64,000 nucleotides of DNA, taken from contig DF236963.1 of the NCBI GenBank assembly GCA_000708835.1, positions 310,001-374,000 on the forward strand, in the 5' to 3' direction. Under the pieces are notes generated by a model, which saw nothing but the letters and a program-made list of their open reading frames with translations, did no database searches and was not told where the DNA came from. Shown here piece by piece: positions 36,201-49,013 of this stretch (positions are counted from its first letter, which is position 1; the number at the start of each line of letters is the position of its first letter). A program made the position numbers and the translations under genes. The DNA is from Klebsormidium nitens (lineage: Eukaryota; Streptophyta; Klebsormidiophyceae; Klebsormidiales; Klebsormidiaceae).

Positions 36201-36991
36201 GCAATCAAAGATCTATCAAGGCAAGGCTCAACGAGCCAGGTTCTCTCATTGATACTCACTTGTGGAGCATGATGTTCCCGCTTCCTCACGCATCTTCAGC
36301 CCATTATCAAGAATGACCACAGTCCGCTTGGTAAAACTATCCATTGTGAACCAGCAAGCAGCAGCTTGATCCTTTAATATTGCTCTCAAGCACAATGCAC
36401 GCACTTCAGCTGCAGAAACATGTCAGTGCCTGAGGTCAGATCTTCAGGACTTTGATCCAACCGTCGCGGTCTTTACAAAGCATTCTATACAATCAACTGA
36501 TCATCATGGAGCAAAACAAAGGATATGTACGAAGGGCCTTTGAAGCAAGCTCACTGTTGCAGGTCAACACGATCAATGGCCACAAATGCTCCTGGGCAGA
36601 ATCATTGGAAGGTCAACACTAACACTGTCCACATTCGACCTTGAAGTGTGACAATTGAAACTCACTTGCTAAACAGACGTGTGATGAACTTCGTGAGCAG
36701 GCTCTGCCCCATTTCCTTCAGTGATAGGGACCTTCTGCACGAACCGACTTTGGTGACCTTTTGCAAAGTTACCCTGCGTCTCAGCTAGATATCAATGAAC
36801 AAAGAACGAAGACCAGTATGCCAGTCACTACCACGCCCGAAGGAGGCATCTGTGATTGAGAGCTGCTGCCTGTTCGTACTGTAGGCAGGCCCTAGACAAA
36901 TACAGCATGATTGCTCCCAAATTGAATCATCATATAGGAAATCGTTGGCCCTTCTCTTCAGAATTGATGATACAGAATATGAGGGAGGCAC
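33293..36991 (-). CDS. Unrecognised multi-exon gene
   Basis: Supported exons: about 36770-36665, 36600-36555, 36415-36270, 36075-35970, 35715-35650, 35608-35440, 35263-34425, 34155-34085 and 33672-33293, ending at TAA after CTPREKRAR. An earlier exon near 36991-36840 is possible. The N-terminal part is helical and HEAT-like (MGQSLLTKFITRLFS, EHLWPLIVLTCN, AEVRALCLRAIL, TFTMDSFTKR-like VVILDNGLKM). The middle is a long Ser/Gln/Glu-rich disordered region; the last exon is again compact (NLVSHLVGGGLAVLSNPLLK, MLTWQEGRLWLHQLQGAAWL). Family not recognised. The split from the FYR gene is supported by the in-frame stop and by phase mismatch at the only alternative junction. Early exon limits are approximate. 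Confidence 0.5.
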
Positions 36992-38944
36992 CCCATAGAA
37001 CTAAAAGATTCACTCAAACAGCCCTGTCCTTTCGAGCAAGCTGAACGCATTGCAAAATTTTGAAACACCAAGCGAGGAAGTGGGAGGGAATTCCGAATCG
37101 CTGTGTACATACCTACTCACTAGCTAGCCGGGCCTTCTGCAGAAAGATTCCACATGACCCCATCTCACTTTCCCTGGATTTTGCGTCACTTCTCACCTTT
37201 TCCAACTTTTCATCCACACAGAGGGCTCGACCTGAGCGAAGCATCGAGCAGCATCATGATTCAGGTGTGAAAACCCGTGCATCGAATCGTCGACCGCCTT
37301 CTCTCGACTTCTCGAACCAAAGTGTTTGGCCCTGAGGTGGCCGACAAGCATATCATACCGTAGTCGAAATGGTCGCCGGGTGACCGCGCCGCTGCCGGAA
37401 TGAAGGGCGACAAGTCGTGTTTCCGGAGTGTTATGACCAGAGCGAATTTACACAGCAGAAGAATCTGGAATCAGCTAGTCTTCCGCACGGTTCAGAACAT
37501 CGGATTACGTAGACGGCGGGATGCCAACCTTCGACCTAGTTGGTGACTCAACTATCGAGCGTATGACGAGTAGCTGTAGGAAGAAAGAACCGGCGCTGAA
37601 GTACGTAACTACCGTATGTTTGAACACAGCCAGAGCTAAATCCTGAGTGCCGTACTTGTGCGCTGCATAAGCCGTCTTTCATTCCACGGCACTCACGGGG
37701 CATTTTACCCGGTTGAAAGCATCGGTTATTGGTTGCGTCACCAATCATGATGGCAGCTACATTCGCGGAGCCAATCGCTCGAAAGCAATGCGTACCGGTA
37801 GTAGTACCGTACCGTTGTCCGGTTGGGCAACAATTAAATATTCTTTGACTTGCCCTAAAATTTGAATGTAAAATAAATTCGAAATTCACATTTGCAACTC
37901 ATTTTGCCCCGTACAAAAACGAAATAAATTAATAAAATGAAGCTGCCCAAATTTCATAGCATACGAAATTAATTATTGGGCAAAAAATTGCCCAACCGGA
38001 CAATCGGTACGGTATTACGTCCCGCAAGAAACTGGTAACCATGTCACGTGCCAAGGAGTCCCGGGCACCAGAAGGGATGGTTTGAAAGCCGAGTCATGGG
38101 GTAACACTGCATGCGCACAGGCACGAGATACCTATACCGGCCGAGGTACTGGTTTTGAGGTACGGTACTTAGTCAAGTCTCCCCGGGTGACAATGTAAGG
38201 CAACACGAGCATGATCTCGACCGGTACATCAAAGAACCGACCGCCGCCATCCACTGATCAACTAATAGCTCCGGCACTGGGCAGGCCTGAACTCAGGCCC
38301 AGCCTGGCCCTGAGGGTTCCCCTTCTGTTCTATGATCTAGGTACCTGGGTATCCTGGAGATCCGACGTGCAGTTGGGCGGCCTGCATGGTGAAGAAGTCG
38401 GGCCGCATCGTACAACTATGCTGAGGCTACACTGGCGGGCTGAAGCCGGAGGGCGCGTCCCAGCTACCTTCAAAGCTTCTCTCGCCCTATTATGTCAGGA
38501 TGTGAAAACTTGCTTTGACTACATTTTATGTAGCAGCCTGTTCATCCCGCTCTAGAGCCTTGTGCTCCTGCCGCCTGCAAGGTTGTCGACCGCCCTCCCG
38601 AGGAAACGATAGTGGCAGGCCGCCAGCTGTTGACAAAGTGCACGAGGCTATCCTGAGGCTTCCACTCCAACTTTCGGCCTCATTATATTGTACCGAAGCC
38701 AAGTATGCAAGCACTGGTGAACAAGCTCCCAATGCTTGCTAAGGTGAACATGCGGCGATGAAGACAAGTATAGATTTCGTTGCTCACTCATCGCCCTTGT
38801 CCTGCTTGGAGGCGTCTCAAGACACTGTAACCGCTTGCCAGAACGTGGACCCCTTGCCTGCACCCAGAGCATAAGGGGCCAGTGATGTAAAATGCGCCAT
38901 AAGTAAGGGCCGACACTTGCAGCTTTAACCTCTAGTCAGACTCT
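36992..38944. other. Intergenic with MITE and TACCGGTA-rich DNA
   Basis: About 1.9 kb between the unrecognised gene and the CX9C gene, which diverge, so both promoters lie here. 37790-38170 holds the MITE-like element and repeated GGTACC, TACCGGTA and GTACGGTA motifs. No coding sequence is supported. Confidence 0.45.
37804..38015. mobile_element. MITE-like AT-rich element with 27-28 bp terminal inverted repeats
   Basis: Left end 37804-37830 (TACCGTACCG, TTGTCCGGTTGGGCAA) matches the reverse complement of the right end 37988-38015 (TTGCCCAACCGGACAA, TCGGTACGGTA) with one base missing. The 155-bp interior is AT-rich, in contrast to its surroundings, and has no ORF. A second internal hairpin TTGGGCAAAAAATTGCCCAA lies at the right end. 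It is probably a non-autonomous DNA transposon; the target-site duplication is unclear, perhaps TA or 3 bp. Confidence 0.8.
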
Positions 38945-40078
38945 ATGGCGGCTGGCAGTAGTGTAGATAAGGCAACCAAACCAGCGCAGGAAGCAGGCGT
39001 AGCTTGTGGGCCAGAAGCCGTCAAAGTCCTCAACTGTGCCGCTAAAACTCCTTTTGATGAAGAGGCCTGCCAACAGCTGCTCCTCAAACTGCGAAAGTGC
39101 ATTGAAAGCAAGGTGAGTTGTCTGCACCTGATCCATCTCTGATTCATGTTCACTTAGAAAGTATTGTCGCTAGTCACCATTGACGTCTATGAATGATGAC
39201 ATTGAAAGTATAGACCAAAGTCTTTGAAAGTTTGCGGTGGTGTGATTCGATTGTTGGTGGTGGTACTTTGGCAAGTCCTCAAAGTCTCAGAAGGGAGTTC
39301 TAAATGCATTCCTGTTCCTATCTGGAAAGCCATCTGTTGGTGGTGGTGGATTGTGTTGTGTGCCTTCTTGTACTTGAATCTGCTTAAATTACGGCCATCA
39401 TAAAATTCCGCCAGCTCAGTCAAAAATAGAAAACTTGCAAAATGCATCAGACAGTTTCTTATCTTTTTGATGGTCAGAGTCTGTGAGTTGATAGGATGAG
39501 TCTCCGTTAGAAAGAACAGGGAATAGGCTGGAAATATGATGACCTAGGGCATCAATCAATTGATCAGCTAAACACTGAGGTGCCTGCTGCGCTGATGGTT
39601 TCCTTGTAGAACGTAGCTATGTGGCTTGGATGTCACAGGGGCCACTCTTACTTGAGGTGGGCCTCCGCGGCCTGATCAGGAGAAACTTTTTCCTTACTTC
39701 ATTGACAAAGGTTACTTTTGCTACATCCTTTGCCTGAGGGTATGAAGGGTGGGTTACGTACAATGTTATCTGAAGATAGGCTATATGGAATCGGTTCGGC
39801 CTTCAATGTTGGTAGGGAGGGTGTGGTGTAGGATCTGATCAACCAGATGCAACGTGCAAGATTCAGGGCGAATCAACCACCATCTTTCCCAATACGGAAA
39901 TTGCAGTTTTGCCCGTTACTCTTTGAAGAATCGGAGAGGAACGGTCAATTGCATTGCGGTTTTTTTGGGTCAACAGAAGAAACTTACGTGCTCTGTGCTT
40001 TGCCTCATGTTGCAGAAAGTTGCTTCATTTACGATATTGGGGGAGGAAGCCCACCCGCAGCCTCCTGAAGGAGCCTGA
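38945..40078 (+). CDS. Small twin-CX9C (CHCH) mitochondrial protein
   Basis: Two exons, 38945-39112 and 40016-40078, phase 0, 76 residues. The sequence has two exact CX9C motifs, CGPEAVKVLNC and CQQLLLKLRKC, ten residues apart, in a helix-turn-helix. Exon 2 adds KVASFTILGEEAHPQPPEGA. Twin-CX9C proteins are imported into the mitochondrial intermembrane space and oxidised by Mia40/Erv1; many help assemble respiratory complexes. Several such families exist and I cannot assign one. ATG at 38945 is the only in-frame start close to the motif. The exon 2 choice rests on a clean TTGCAG acceptor, phase and a plausible short tail. Confidence 0.82.
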
Positions 40079-41303
40079 GCTCTCCCAAGGTATTTGCCAT
40101 TGACAGATGCAGCTTTCAAAAACATCTCGAGTGTCGAAGAACGCAAAGGGGGTTCCTGGCAAAGACTCCTCAACCAGGATATGACATAATCTCCGTTTAT
40201 CGATTCAAGAAACTTCGCACGCAATCCTGGCAGGTCGACGAGATCATGTAATTTTGATTGATCAAGGCTCGCAGATCGATGGTCCTCTATATATATCCAA
40301 TTCATTGAACACACCGTCCTATTACGGCCACAAGTCTGCAACGATTGCCACATGCCAGCTCGCGCGGGCTTTATCGAACAATATAAAGCCAGATCAGAGT
40401 TTTGGTATTTTTCGATCTAGTGAACAGCAAGCCCAGTGAACAGTAAGCATTTTGGGATTACTAAAAACCCTAACCTAAGGAAACACCCGCTCCGCACCCG
40501 TACCCACCCTAACGTCCCCCTAACTAGCCCTACCCGTCTCCGTTACTGTTCACTGGCTATTACTGTTCCCTACATCGATCGGAATAGAGCTTTGGGGATC
40601 TGCGACACGTACTGTTTGATGAGGCCGCCGGCTCGTGCTGATCTGAATATCGTTTAAGGTGCACTCTATCTCTGCATGGGAGGTGTCTGTAGGATCGAAG
40701 TTGCATGTACACGTACAGTCATAGTTTTGATCGATTTCATGAGGAGGTCCAATCACAAATTGCATACATGTATGCTTGAACGTGCAAATAGCCCCAGGCT
40801 TGAACTTGCTTTGATCAACTATGTACGGGTCCGACATGGATACAAGTGACATGCGTATACTTGGGCAACTAAGGCGAATGATGATGCATGGTCAATTAGG
40901 ATAACTCAAGGCCCGGGCCTTGTGCATGCATGCCGCAAAACGATGACGGCGCGCTGCAAGCCTGCTTTCCATGATAAAATGTTTTGCAAACATCGATCTG
41001 GCATCAATGTTCTCGAGACCTGGCACCGAATTGGCAGCAATCATATTGCGAGTCTTGTTGGATGCGTAAGTTCTTTGGCAGGCGCTGTTGCTGACCGGGC
41101 CACTGAGGAATTGCAGATCCAAGCAGCCATTGCTGTCGGCACAATCTATAGAATGTTCTGCGAGACAATTGCACAGGCCATACAAAGTAACCGATCATGA
41201 CTGCGGATTGCATTGGAACTTTCCCGAAAAGATTGGATCATCATGGTAAAGAACAAAGGCGAGCATTTTCAAGGTTCACCCAAACAAAGGGCTGCAAAAA
41301 GTA
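40079..41303. other. Intergenic between CX9C and TLDc genes
   Basis: No gene supported. Contains a telomere-like CTAAAAACCCTAACC at about 40461 and several CATGCATGC motifs around 40922-40935. Confidence 0.4.
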
Positions 41304-42674
41304 TTAATACAGCCTAGCAATATCGGGACTGCACCAGGCCTCAACTTCCACTAGAGTAGCGCTAGACTCGTCACCAAAGAGAGAAACCTTTCCATCTTCT
41401 CTACGAGCATACGAGTTGCCAAGCCTTGATCTTGCTGTGCGTAGATCCCCCAAACCGCCGACCGAGTCCGGCCCAGCAAACCCTCCCATTACAGGCGTCA
41501 ATGGAGGGCCAACAAGAAGCCCGTCAGAACCAAATTGGGGACCCCCCCGAGCATAGTCGAAGATGGCGGCTCCACTTCCACCTATTTTTGACAACTTGAC
41601 CGGCATGTGAAAGGCTCGGCTCGTGCTGCTTGTGCCCTCTGGCCAATAGAAGAGGAAGGCCTCGTAAGAGTCGCGGTAGTCATCGGTGCTCCCCCAACCC
41701 TCAGAGTTGAAGGCCCCGATGAAGGTTCCTGTGTCTGTCTCAGCTAACACAATGCATGGCCCCTTGAAATCGCAGCATTCGTGGAACACCCCAGCCCCTG
41801 CACTAGGGTGTATCCAGTTCGATTACTCTGGGCAAGACAAACTGTATGATACGGAGGCTTCCAGTAGGTCTGCACCATGTCGCCTCATCTATTTTGTTTC
41901 TCAACATATCCAGGTAGCCAACGGAAGAATGGCCAAAACAAAGATTTCATGGAGAAAGGAGACTGGGCCACGGCCACATTGGAAGGGCCGTACTCTCGGT
42001 TGATAGAACATCTCAGGCGGCACAACTATGTCTCTTTTATGGTCCGTATCACAAAATCTCCGGATGTCCAAAGAAAGTTGGCCCAGAGCTCATGCTCAAA
42101 CCTCCACAATTGCTTCAGAAGGGGCACTTCACTCATCGCCCCCATCACTGAAAGGACGGGATTCCAGACGGACAGCTGCAAACACTTTCAGAGCTCATAT
42201 GAAAGACGTTCAAAGCTTACCAAAGCCATCAACGCTCGCTCTGTAACAACACCTCAGATCTCGTCCCGCAAGATGCGTTCCGTCCAACAACCGGTTGGGA
42301 AAGGGAGGCTCTCCATTGTGATAGAAGCTGCGTTTTGTTGCCACGGTGTCTAATTCTTGCTCCTTCCTGCCCCCAAACAGCCCACCAAAAAGACAGACTG
42401 GCCCGCCCTTTCTCCGCTTCAGATGCTGCTTTAAAGAACACCCATTTCTGCTTGGCCTTAGTGACGCTGGGTCAGAAGGGACCTTCCGCTGGAAAATCGG
42501 TGACTGACCCGCTATTGATTGTAAGCTTCTTGAAGCTCTTGGAAAGTGCCTCCAATTCAAGGGCCCACTTAGACTTAGCTTGCTCACTGTCAGCTGCTGG
42601 CTCAGGTGGTTTCTGTGACCCGAGTGTTTGAGATCTCTGGTGGCAGCCATCCTTCCTTTTTCTTGTGGGGGCAA
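41304..42674 (-). CDS. TLDc-domain protein (OXR1/NCOA7-like)
   Basis: The last two exons are clear: 42447 (or further upstream) to 42221, and 41797-41304 (stop). The split glycine codon joins [13 protein letters not shown] to [14 protein letters not shown], rebuilding the TLDc fold. The last exon has [49 protein letters not shown] and [16 protein letters not shown], the usual TLDc end. TLDc proteins are linked to oxidative-stress resistance and V-ATPase regulation. The frame stays open upstream to 42674 (basic, Ser-rich), so whether an intron lies near 42450 and where the gene starts are undecided. Confidence 0.82.
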
Positions 42675-44181
42675 GCCTAACCCGTAGACAATTGTTGCTC
42701 TCCCGACTCATTGCAGGAATCACAAGAGCTCACTTTCTTGCTCTTGGCATGGCAGCTGTTTAAAACACTCTGCGGCATTGAAAGACGAGTATTCAACGAT
42801 TGCGACATGGCGCATGAAAGGGGGGTGACTACCTGCAATGCTGTGGTGCCACAAGCCGACAATCAGCTCAAATCAGAAGCCACATTGGAGGTGGTTCGAC
42901 TTTTCACGGGCGTCATACAATCACCTACAGCTGGTCCTGTGAAGAGAGACTCTCCCTTGAGCTCTGGTTCAGAAGCGAATTGCTTAGTGCCGCAACCAAC
43001 GTGGACAATGCAGCAACTATGCAGGCTGCTCCCTTTAGATGTTATGACAAGCCTTATGCCCGAAAAGTTGTAACTTCTCAGGTGACTTGCTATTCTAGAG
43101 AATTGCTGAAAACTTAAAGCACTGAGCACTGATGATTCAGATGAACTCTGTTCAGGGTGAAGACGGACAGCTCTAGGGTGGGCTCCATTCCGTCCCGTTC
43201 CGTTCATTTCCATTTCATTCCGTTCCCTTCGATGTCGTCTCCCTCCCTCTACAGGGGCCTAAGGCGAGTCCGCCCACGGATTCCGCCAGCTTAGCGTACC
43301 ACGGAATGCGCTCCAGATGCAGGTCCAGGTGCAAGATGGGCCCATGCAAGTCCAATGGTCAGTACTAAAGGCGGGCCAAAGCGAGCTGCAAACTTCAAAG
43401 TAGCATTGTAGGCTTTGGCAGGACCGATCTTCCAGGAAAGCGGTCGCGGACTGAATGATGCTATCTAGGTGATAAACGCAAAGCAATTGGCATGACGTAT
43501 ATGTGAACCGTTTTTAAAAGGCACTGATTTTGTCTGGGCACGTCGAGTCCAAGAGTATGTATACTTTCAATGGCCAAGTCTGAGTTTCGCCCCTACAGAC
43601 TACCTATACGCATCACATGTTTGCGACTATGTAGAAGCACCTAGGCATCAGCAAGCTATCCGGCGCGTTCATGTGATTCCTATATATACATGTTCATCGA
43701 GTGCTCTTGAGATGCAAAGATTTTAAAAAAGTGATGTATGTGAGTATGACGGTTGGTTCGTATGTGTCTCCCAGAGCCAAGTTGATGACGGTCTGCCTGA
43801 CACTGATGACATCGGCATTGAGAACAGTTGACTAACTTGACGTATCCATCCGGGCCAAGTCAACTCAACATGTCGACCTCATGCACGGCGGCCAAAAATC
43901 GAATATTAATCGGTGCTTCTATCCATGCTACCAACAATGACGGAATCCCTGCAGATGTCCCTTTCTTTTGTACAAGCGCAGGTTGCACATTCGCCAATTT
44001 TTTACCTCGACTCCTTCTATCTCACGCGCTGCATAGCTGAATGAACCAGATAAACTCCTCAATCCCGTCAAACCTGTCAATAACATCAGATATGAATTAC
44101 CGCCCGAGTACCTTTGCCGCACTCCTTGGTCTATGTCAGCCTTAATGTAACCTAATAAACAAAATTGAACTCCAAAACTTT
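42675..44181. other. Possible TLDc gene 5' region and spacer
   Basis: May hold 5' exons of the TLDc gene: minus-strand ORFs at 42677-42862 and 42863-43213 are weakly plausible but have no recognised domain. 43180-43230 has a tandem CCGTTCCATTT-type pentamer run (CATTCCGTTCC repeated). Nothing else is supported. Confidence 0.35.
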
Positions 44182-44545
44182 CTATGCTCGCCTCTGCATT
44201 CCTTGAACCGTAGCCATCACGACCGCTGCTAAGACCTCCCCATGCTCGCGGGCGTCCCTTTTTGCGGCGTCTAAAACTGATTTTACAATCTTGTCCCGGA
44301 AGGCCGTTTCCTTGTGAAACGTCACGCCCACAAAGGACTGCAGCGTGCTCGACTGGGAGTCCTTTTGCGTCATCACCTTGCGCCCTTGCACCTGCGAGCA
44401 AAGAAGAGATTGAGGTCTTCTGTGGAGGCCTTTGTGGGTGGCAAAAATAAGTACTGGCTGATTTTGCAGCTAATAATTAACCTTTCAATCAGAGTCGGGA
44501 GGTCGATACGTCTCCCGAAGCGGTGGCATTTGCGACGAGCCATCT
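44182..44545 (-). CDS. Possible small two-exon gene, unknown
   Basis: Exon 2, 44395-44182, opens after a CTTTGCTCGCAG acceptor and encodes a compact basic helical segment (VQGRKVMTQKDSQSSTL, VGVTFHKETAFRDKIVKSVL) ending QGMQRRA stop. Upstream, ATG at 44545-44543 starts MARRKCHRFGRRIDLPTLIE. The donor (GAAAG|GTTAAT) is poor and gives a phase problem, so either the link is wrong or the gene is broken. No family recognised. Confidence 0.35.
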
Positions 44546-47500
44546 TTGCACACGTTCACTGAAGGTAGGTTGATCCGTCCGGATCTGAGGGTTTGTCCTC
44601 GTAAGGCCTGCATCGGCGAATGCTTGGTACAAGTGTTCACGGAACACAAGCTAAAAGATGGACCAGGCAGATAGACCTTTTCGCAAAGCCCTGCCTGGGA
44701 ATTCACAAATTTCAGTGAGACTAAAGCTTGCTTTAAAAGTCCACCTTATGATCCCAAAGAAAAGGACGCCGCGCGGCATCATACGACGGAACAAAAGGTC
44801 TGTGGGATGCAACGCCCACGTCCTTCCGATCATGGCCGTAAAACGTCTGTGAGTGTCTCAACTCCTCAACGTGACGATCTAAAACCGCCCGTTTACAGCG
44901 CAGGCAATTTCGCAGAACTTTCGTGACGCGTCATGCTCTGACCGGAACGAAAGGACCGAGCTTCCCTGGAAAGTGTCCATCTTATGACCTCAAAGAAGAG
45001 GACGCCGCACGGCATCAAAGAGCGCAGTCAGATGCAACGCCCACATTCTGTCCGATCATGCCCGTAAACGATTGTGCGTGTCCCTATTCCTCGAGATTTA
45101 CGTTCTCAGAAAGCGCCCGTCCTGAGAGCAGGCAATCCGAAAGACCGTCTCAACGTGCCCTGCTCTGACGTCGCAGAGACACAAATGACAGGATCACGGT
45201 GGGGGTGCTTGAAAGTTTTTTCTGGCTCTTTTTCGTAAAACAAGACGGTTTGGCGTCGCGCTAAGCCGCTTGTGGGCAGCCAGTGCCCAGAGGAGATGCG
45301 TCATTATCGCCAGCGAAAATTTCTAGAACAGAACGACTCAGGAGCTGAAAGTTCTGGTAGGTCACCGAATTATCAGAACAAATCTTTGAATCCTTGCAAA
45401 GCGCAGAGCGTTCCGGAAAACACAGGGCGACAGAAGCGCATTATTCGAGCGGAAAAAGGATTCGGCTTCTCATTCTGCAGTCCACGCCTGGTCACAAATG
45501 CTCACAAAGGAAAGAAAGACCAGAAACGAGCAACTTTGAATATGCCAATACTTCAATTCCCACGTTTTCTGAGGGAACTTCGTAACTCTTGAGTTGCCAA
45601 GCTCTGGACCCCCATCAACATTGGAACTCAACAAGCCGCGGGTTCCCGTGGGCGTAGAGGCAGGGAGTAGACAGGCAGGAATGATACAGGTTGCGCATCC
45701 CAACCTTCGGGGGCGTCAAGTACTGAGAACACATTGATTTGAGCTGGTTATCGGGTCATTGCGATCATCATTGCCGAGATACAAGGCCCAAGCATCTTTG
45801 AAACAGAAGGACGAAAGCAGCGGCAAGACACTTTCGAAGTGGCAGCAAAAAACCAGCTGATCCTTACGGGAGCAAAGACTTACGTCGGGGGAGAAGTTTC
45901 AGCCCAACTCGGACGCATCAGAGAAAAATCTCAGCAAGAAACCATAATGTCCTCGTCAATGCAGATCGAAAGCACCCGACGAACACGAGGACAAACACAA
46001 GCGGCAGATCAAGTACAATACATCAGCCCAAAATACGGAGAAAGAAACGAAACCAAAACAGGGTATCTTGCTCCCTTGCAATGCAGTAATTTCTCGGTAG
46101 AGGTTTGCAAGCGGCCCCCAAAGCAGGTCACAATACACACCGACTCGAAGCTGAGATTCAAGCATATGAAAGCCAATAACAAAAGCATTGGTACTTGCGT
46201 GTCAGGGGCTGGCTCCGGTCTGCCGTCAACCGCTGAGCTTGCACGCTCATTTGGGCCATCATTGCCGTTCGACAGACTTAACGAACGTGCAAGCCGTTCG
46301 AACATCTCAAATCCCAACAAGAGCAGGTCTCCAGCGGCCAAGACAGTACCTTGAAAAGGCGCCACGTGTCACGTCCCCAAACGCGCACTATCAACCGTCC
46401 AAGTGGAAACTGAAGAGTATACTCACCGTTCACGCTGCGAGGGCAATGACCACGTGGTAAACGGTTAAGCACGTCTCCGTTGGCAAAGATTGTCTGGGTG
46501 TATTGATCTCGTTCTAGTTTTCGACGGATTTGACTACACCACACAGACGTGGCTTCAACCAGGTCGTCTCAAGGCTTTCGTGGCACATTCAATGCCCATA
46601 GCCGCCACGGCATCATCGCCACAAATAGACTACAGCGGAGGGTTTGGAAGCTGTGGCGCTCGCAGACGGCTAATGCAACATAGAGGGAAGAGTTACGCCA
46701 ATTCGGGCACAGAAGAAGCGACAGAAGACGCTAATCATTCTCTCGAAGAGGGACCCAATCTACTTTAGAATCCAACAGAAAGAAGAACAGCAGATCCGCC
46801 TTTGCAAATCCGGACGTGCAAGGAATGATGCGCAAACTAGAAGACGTCTAGGCCACGGCTCTGATGGCACATTGCAGCGTAGAACATACATTGACAACGT
46901 TAAGAGAAGAGTCAGTCGGAAAAGCAAGGAAGTACTTTTGGACCGCTTGTACGCGGACGAAAGGTCGTTTGACGGATGAGGCCGGAGAGAAACCGATGCA
47001 AGTACGTCCTACGGCAATCGCAACTCGGAGAGCCAACCTTGTAACAGAAACTCGTTTTCTGTCCAGAGGATTACTCAGCTCCGTCCAACGCAAAGCACGT
47101 TTGAGGAAAAAGCAATATTGCCCATCATTTGCACCGTCATTGCCAAGGTCTTTGAGTACAATCTGACGTTTTGACAACCGGCCAAGTCCAAGTTATTTAC
47201 AGGCTTCTTTGCCTTCGGGTCCTATGACTGCGCACCTTCTTTGCTCAATCGCACCGTCATCATTGCCTTTCACACGCCGGAAAGACACGGGAAACAAGCA
47301 TGATATGTTGCCCACGTGGGAGCCAACAATAAGAACAATCACCATGTCGTAGCAGAAGCCCAGTCGCAACTTTGATAATGGGAAGAAAAGAAGTTCCTGA
47401 CAAAGGCGAGGGTTTAAACGCTCTAATTGAATGTCTCCAGGAACTTGTGTAGGATCTGATACACCACGTCAAAAAGGCAAGTAAAGCACGCTGTAATGTA

Positions 47501-49013
47501 CCCTTTTGTTGCACTGTAGTTAGACGACAGGGGTGGATCACTCCTGTCAATGTGGGAATTTCAACGAGTCTGTTGCACGAACTTTTTTGGTGAAGGTTGC
47601 AAGCTTGAACTCGTGATTCCGGTTACCGGATGCGATTCAACGATTCGTGCCCAAGACCAATTGCAGAATGGCACCGAAAAGTAAGATACACGCGGCCGAT
47701 ATGGCAGCATAGCCCCCGTCAATTTGTATCTGGGCAGATTCAATGCCTATGCTAGCCGCTTTTCATCCAGAACACTTGTTTTGGAAGCTAGTGCACCGAA
47801 ACAGGGAAACACACGACAAGGCTCAAATTGTAGAAAACTCACCCGCACATCAATTGACATTGAAACGCACCTGTAAGCCATTGGTGCCTTTGACCAGAGT
47901 ACAAGATGGCCGTGCTTTTTCCTCATTCAGATGCCATTCACAGCCCCAGCAAAGAATCTGGAATCATCCGAGAGTTGTCGACTAATCTGGGCTCTGTCGA
48001 TCCGACACCGACTCTCCTGAAGATTAATCTGACCTACGGTGAGAGAAGGTTGGCACTTTGCATTGGGCGGAAATTCCCATAAGCACCAACATTGCCACCA
48101 AAAAACGAGTATGGAAGAGGGGCAAGCAATCGGCTTGATCGACAATAACGCGGGTTCATTCCGTCGCAGTAAGACTGCCAAGAGATCCCAACATGAAAGC
48201 AAGCCAGCCCGTCCAAGAAAAGCTGCCAATTCGATTAGTAATGTACATCGTGCTCAAGCTCTATGCGAAGAAATTGGTGAGACATCATGTACCAAGTTGC
48301 TCGAAACACATTCATTCCAAGGGTGCACGCACGGGACTATTGTCTTGACTTGCTTTACCAACTCAACGTAATTTGTCTATTGCTGGGACATAACAGATGC
48401 AAAAAACCATCCAATTCTTCACGCCCCTCTCCAACAATGTGCCAGAATTGGACGGCGTCTGAAAATACCTGTAGGCTTGGTGGGCAGCTCTAAGCTTAGT
48501 GCATATACCATAATTGCCGCCTTTGGACCAAGGCACTTATTCATTGATGCACAGAAACCGCTGTTTGACGGTCAACTCAAACCCAAACTTGAATAAGGGA
48601 CCAAGCACGCTGCAAGTAGGCACAGATTAGCCGAGCAATTTCTGCAGGAGATTCCACAAAGGCCAGGATTGTTCGGGCTCCTCAGAAAGAAGGCATAAAC
48701 GTTACCGAATCAACAGTTCAGTTCACAACAATACTTCGGCAGTGGTTAACGGGTATGAAACACACAAACTGAAAAGGAAATGCTCTCTTGCTCGACATAC
48801 CGCAAGCTCAGTCCTGAGGTCGCTGACATTAGAAATGCAAAGCTCACAATGGCATTACACGGGACAAACGCAAATCGTTCACGGAAGATGGGCAACAATG
48901 CGAGATGACCCGGCAGAAGCGTGTGCACAAACGTGTGACCCACGGAGAGAATCAGCAATCCCGCAAAAGTCGCTGAGTGCTTCGAAAATACAGCACTTCT
49001 TTCAAAGCACGAA
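44546..49013. other. Long gene-poor stretch
   Basis: About 4.5 kb. Purine-rich and A-rich on the plus strand over long parts, with many overlapping short ORFs but no domain, codon bias or splice pattern. It contains the 44739-45169 tandem duplication. Recurrent short blocks (CATCATTGCC, GCACCGTCAT near 47130 and 47250) hint at old repeat DNA. Further 3' exons of the C2-GRAM gene could hide here. Confidence 0.4.
44735..45170. repeat. Divergent tandem duplication, about 235 bp
   Basis: 44739-44932 and 44971-45169 align throughout. Shared blocks include AAGAAAAGGACGCCGCGCGG against AAGAAGAGGACGCCGCACGG, GATGCAACGCCCAC (identical), TCCGATCATG with CCGTAAA, AGCGCAGGCAAT against AGAGCAGGCAAT, and GCTCTGAC at the ends. 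Both copies lie upstream of the small gene at 44545. No ORF spans a copy. Confidence 0.8.
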
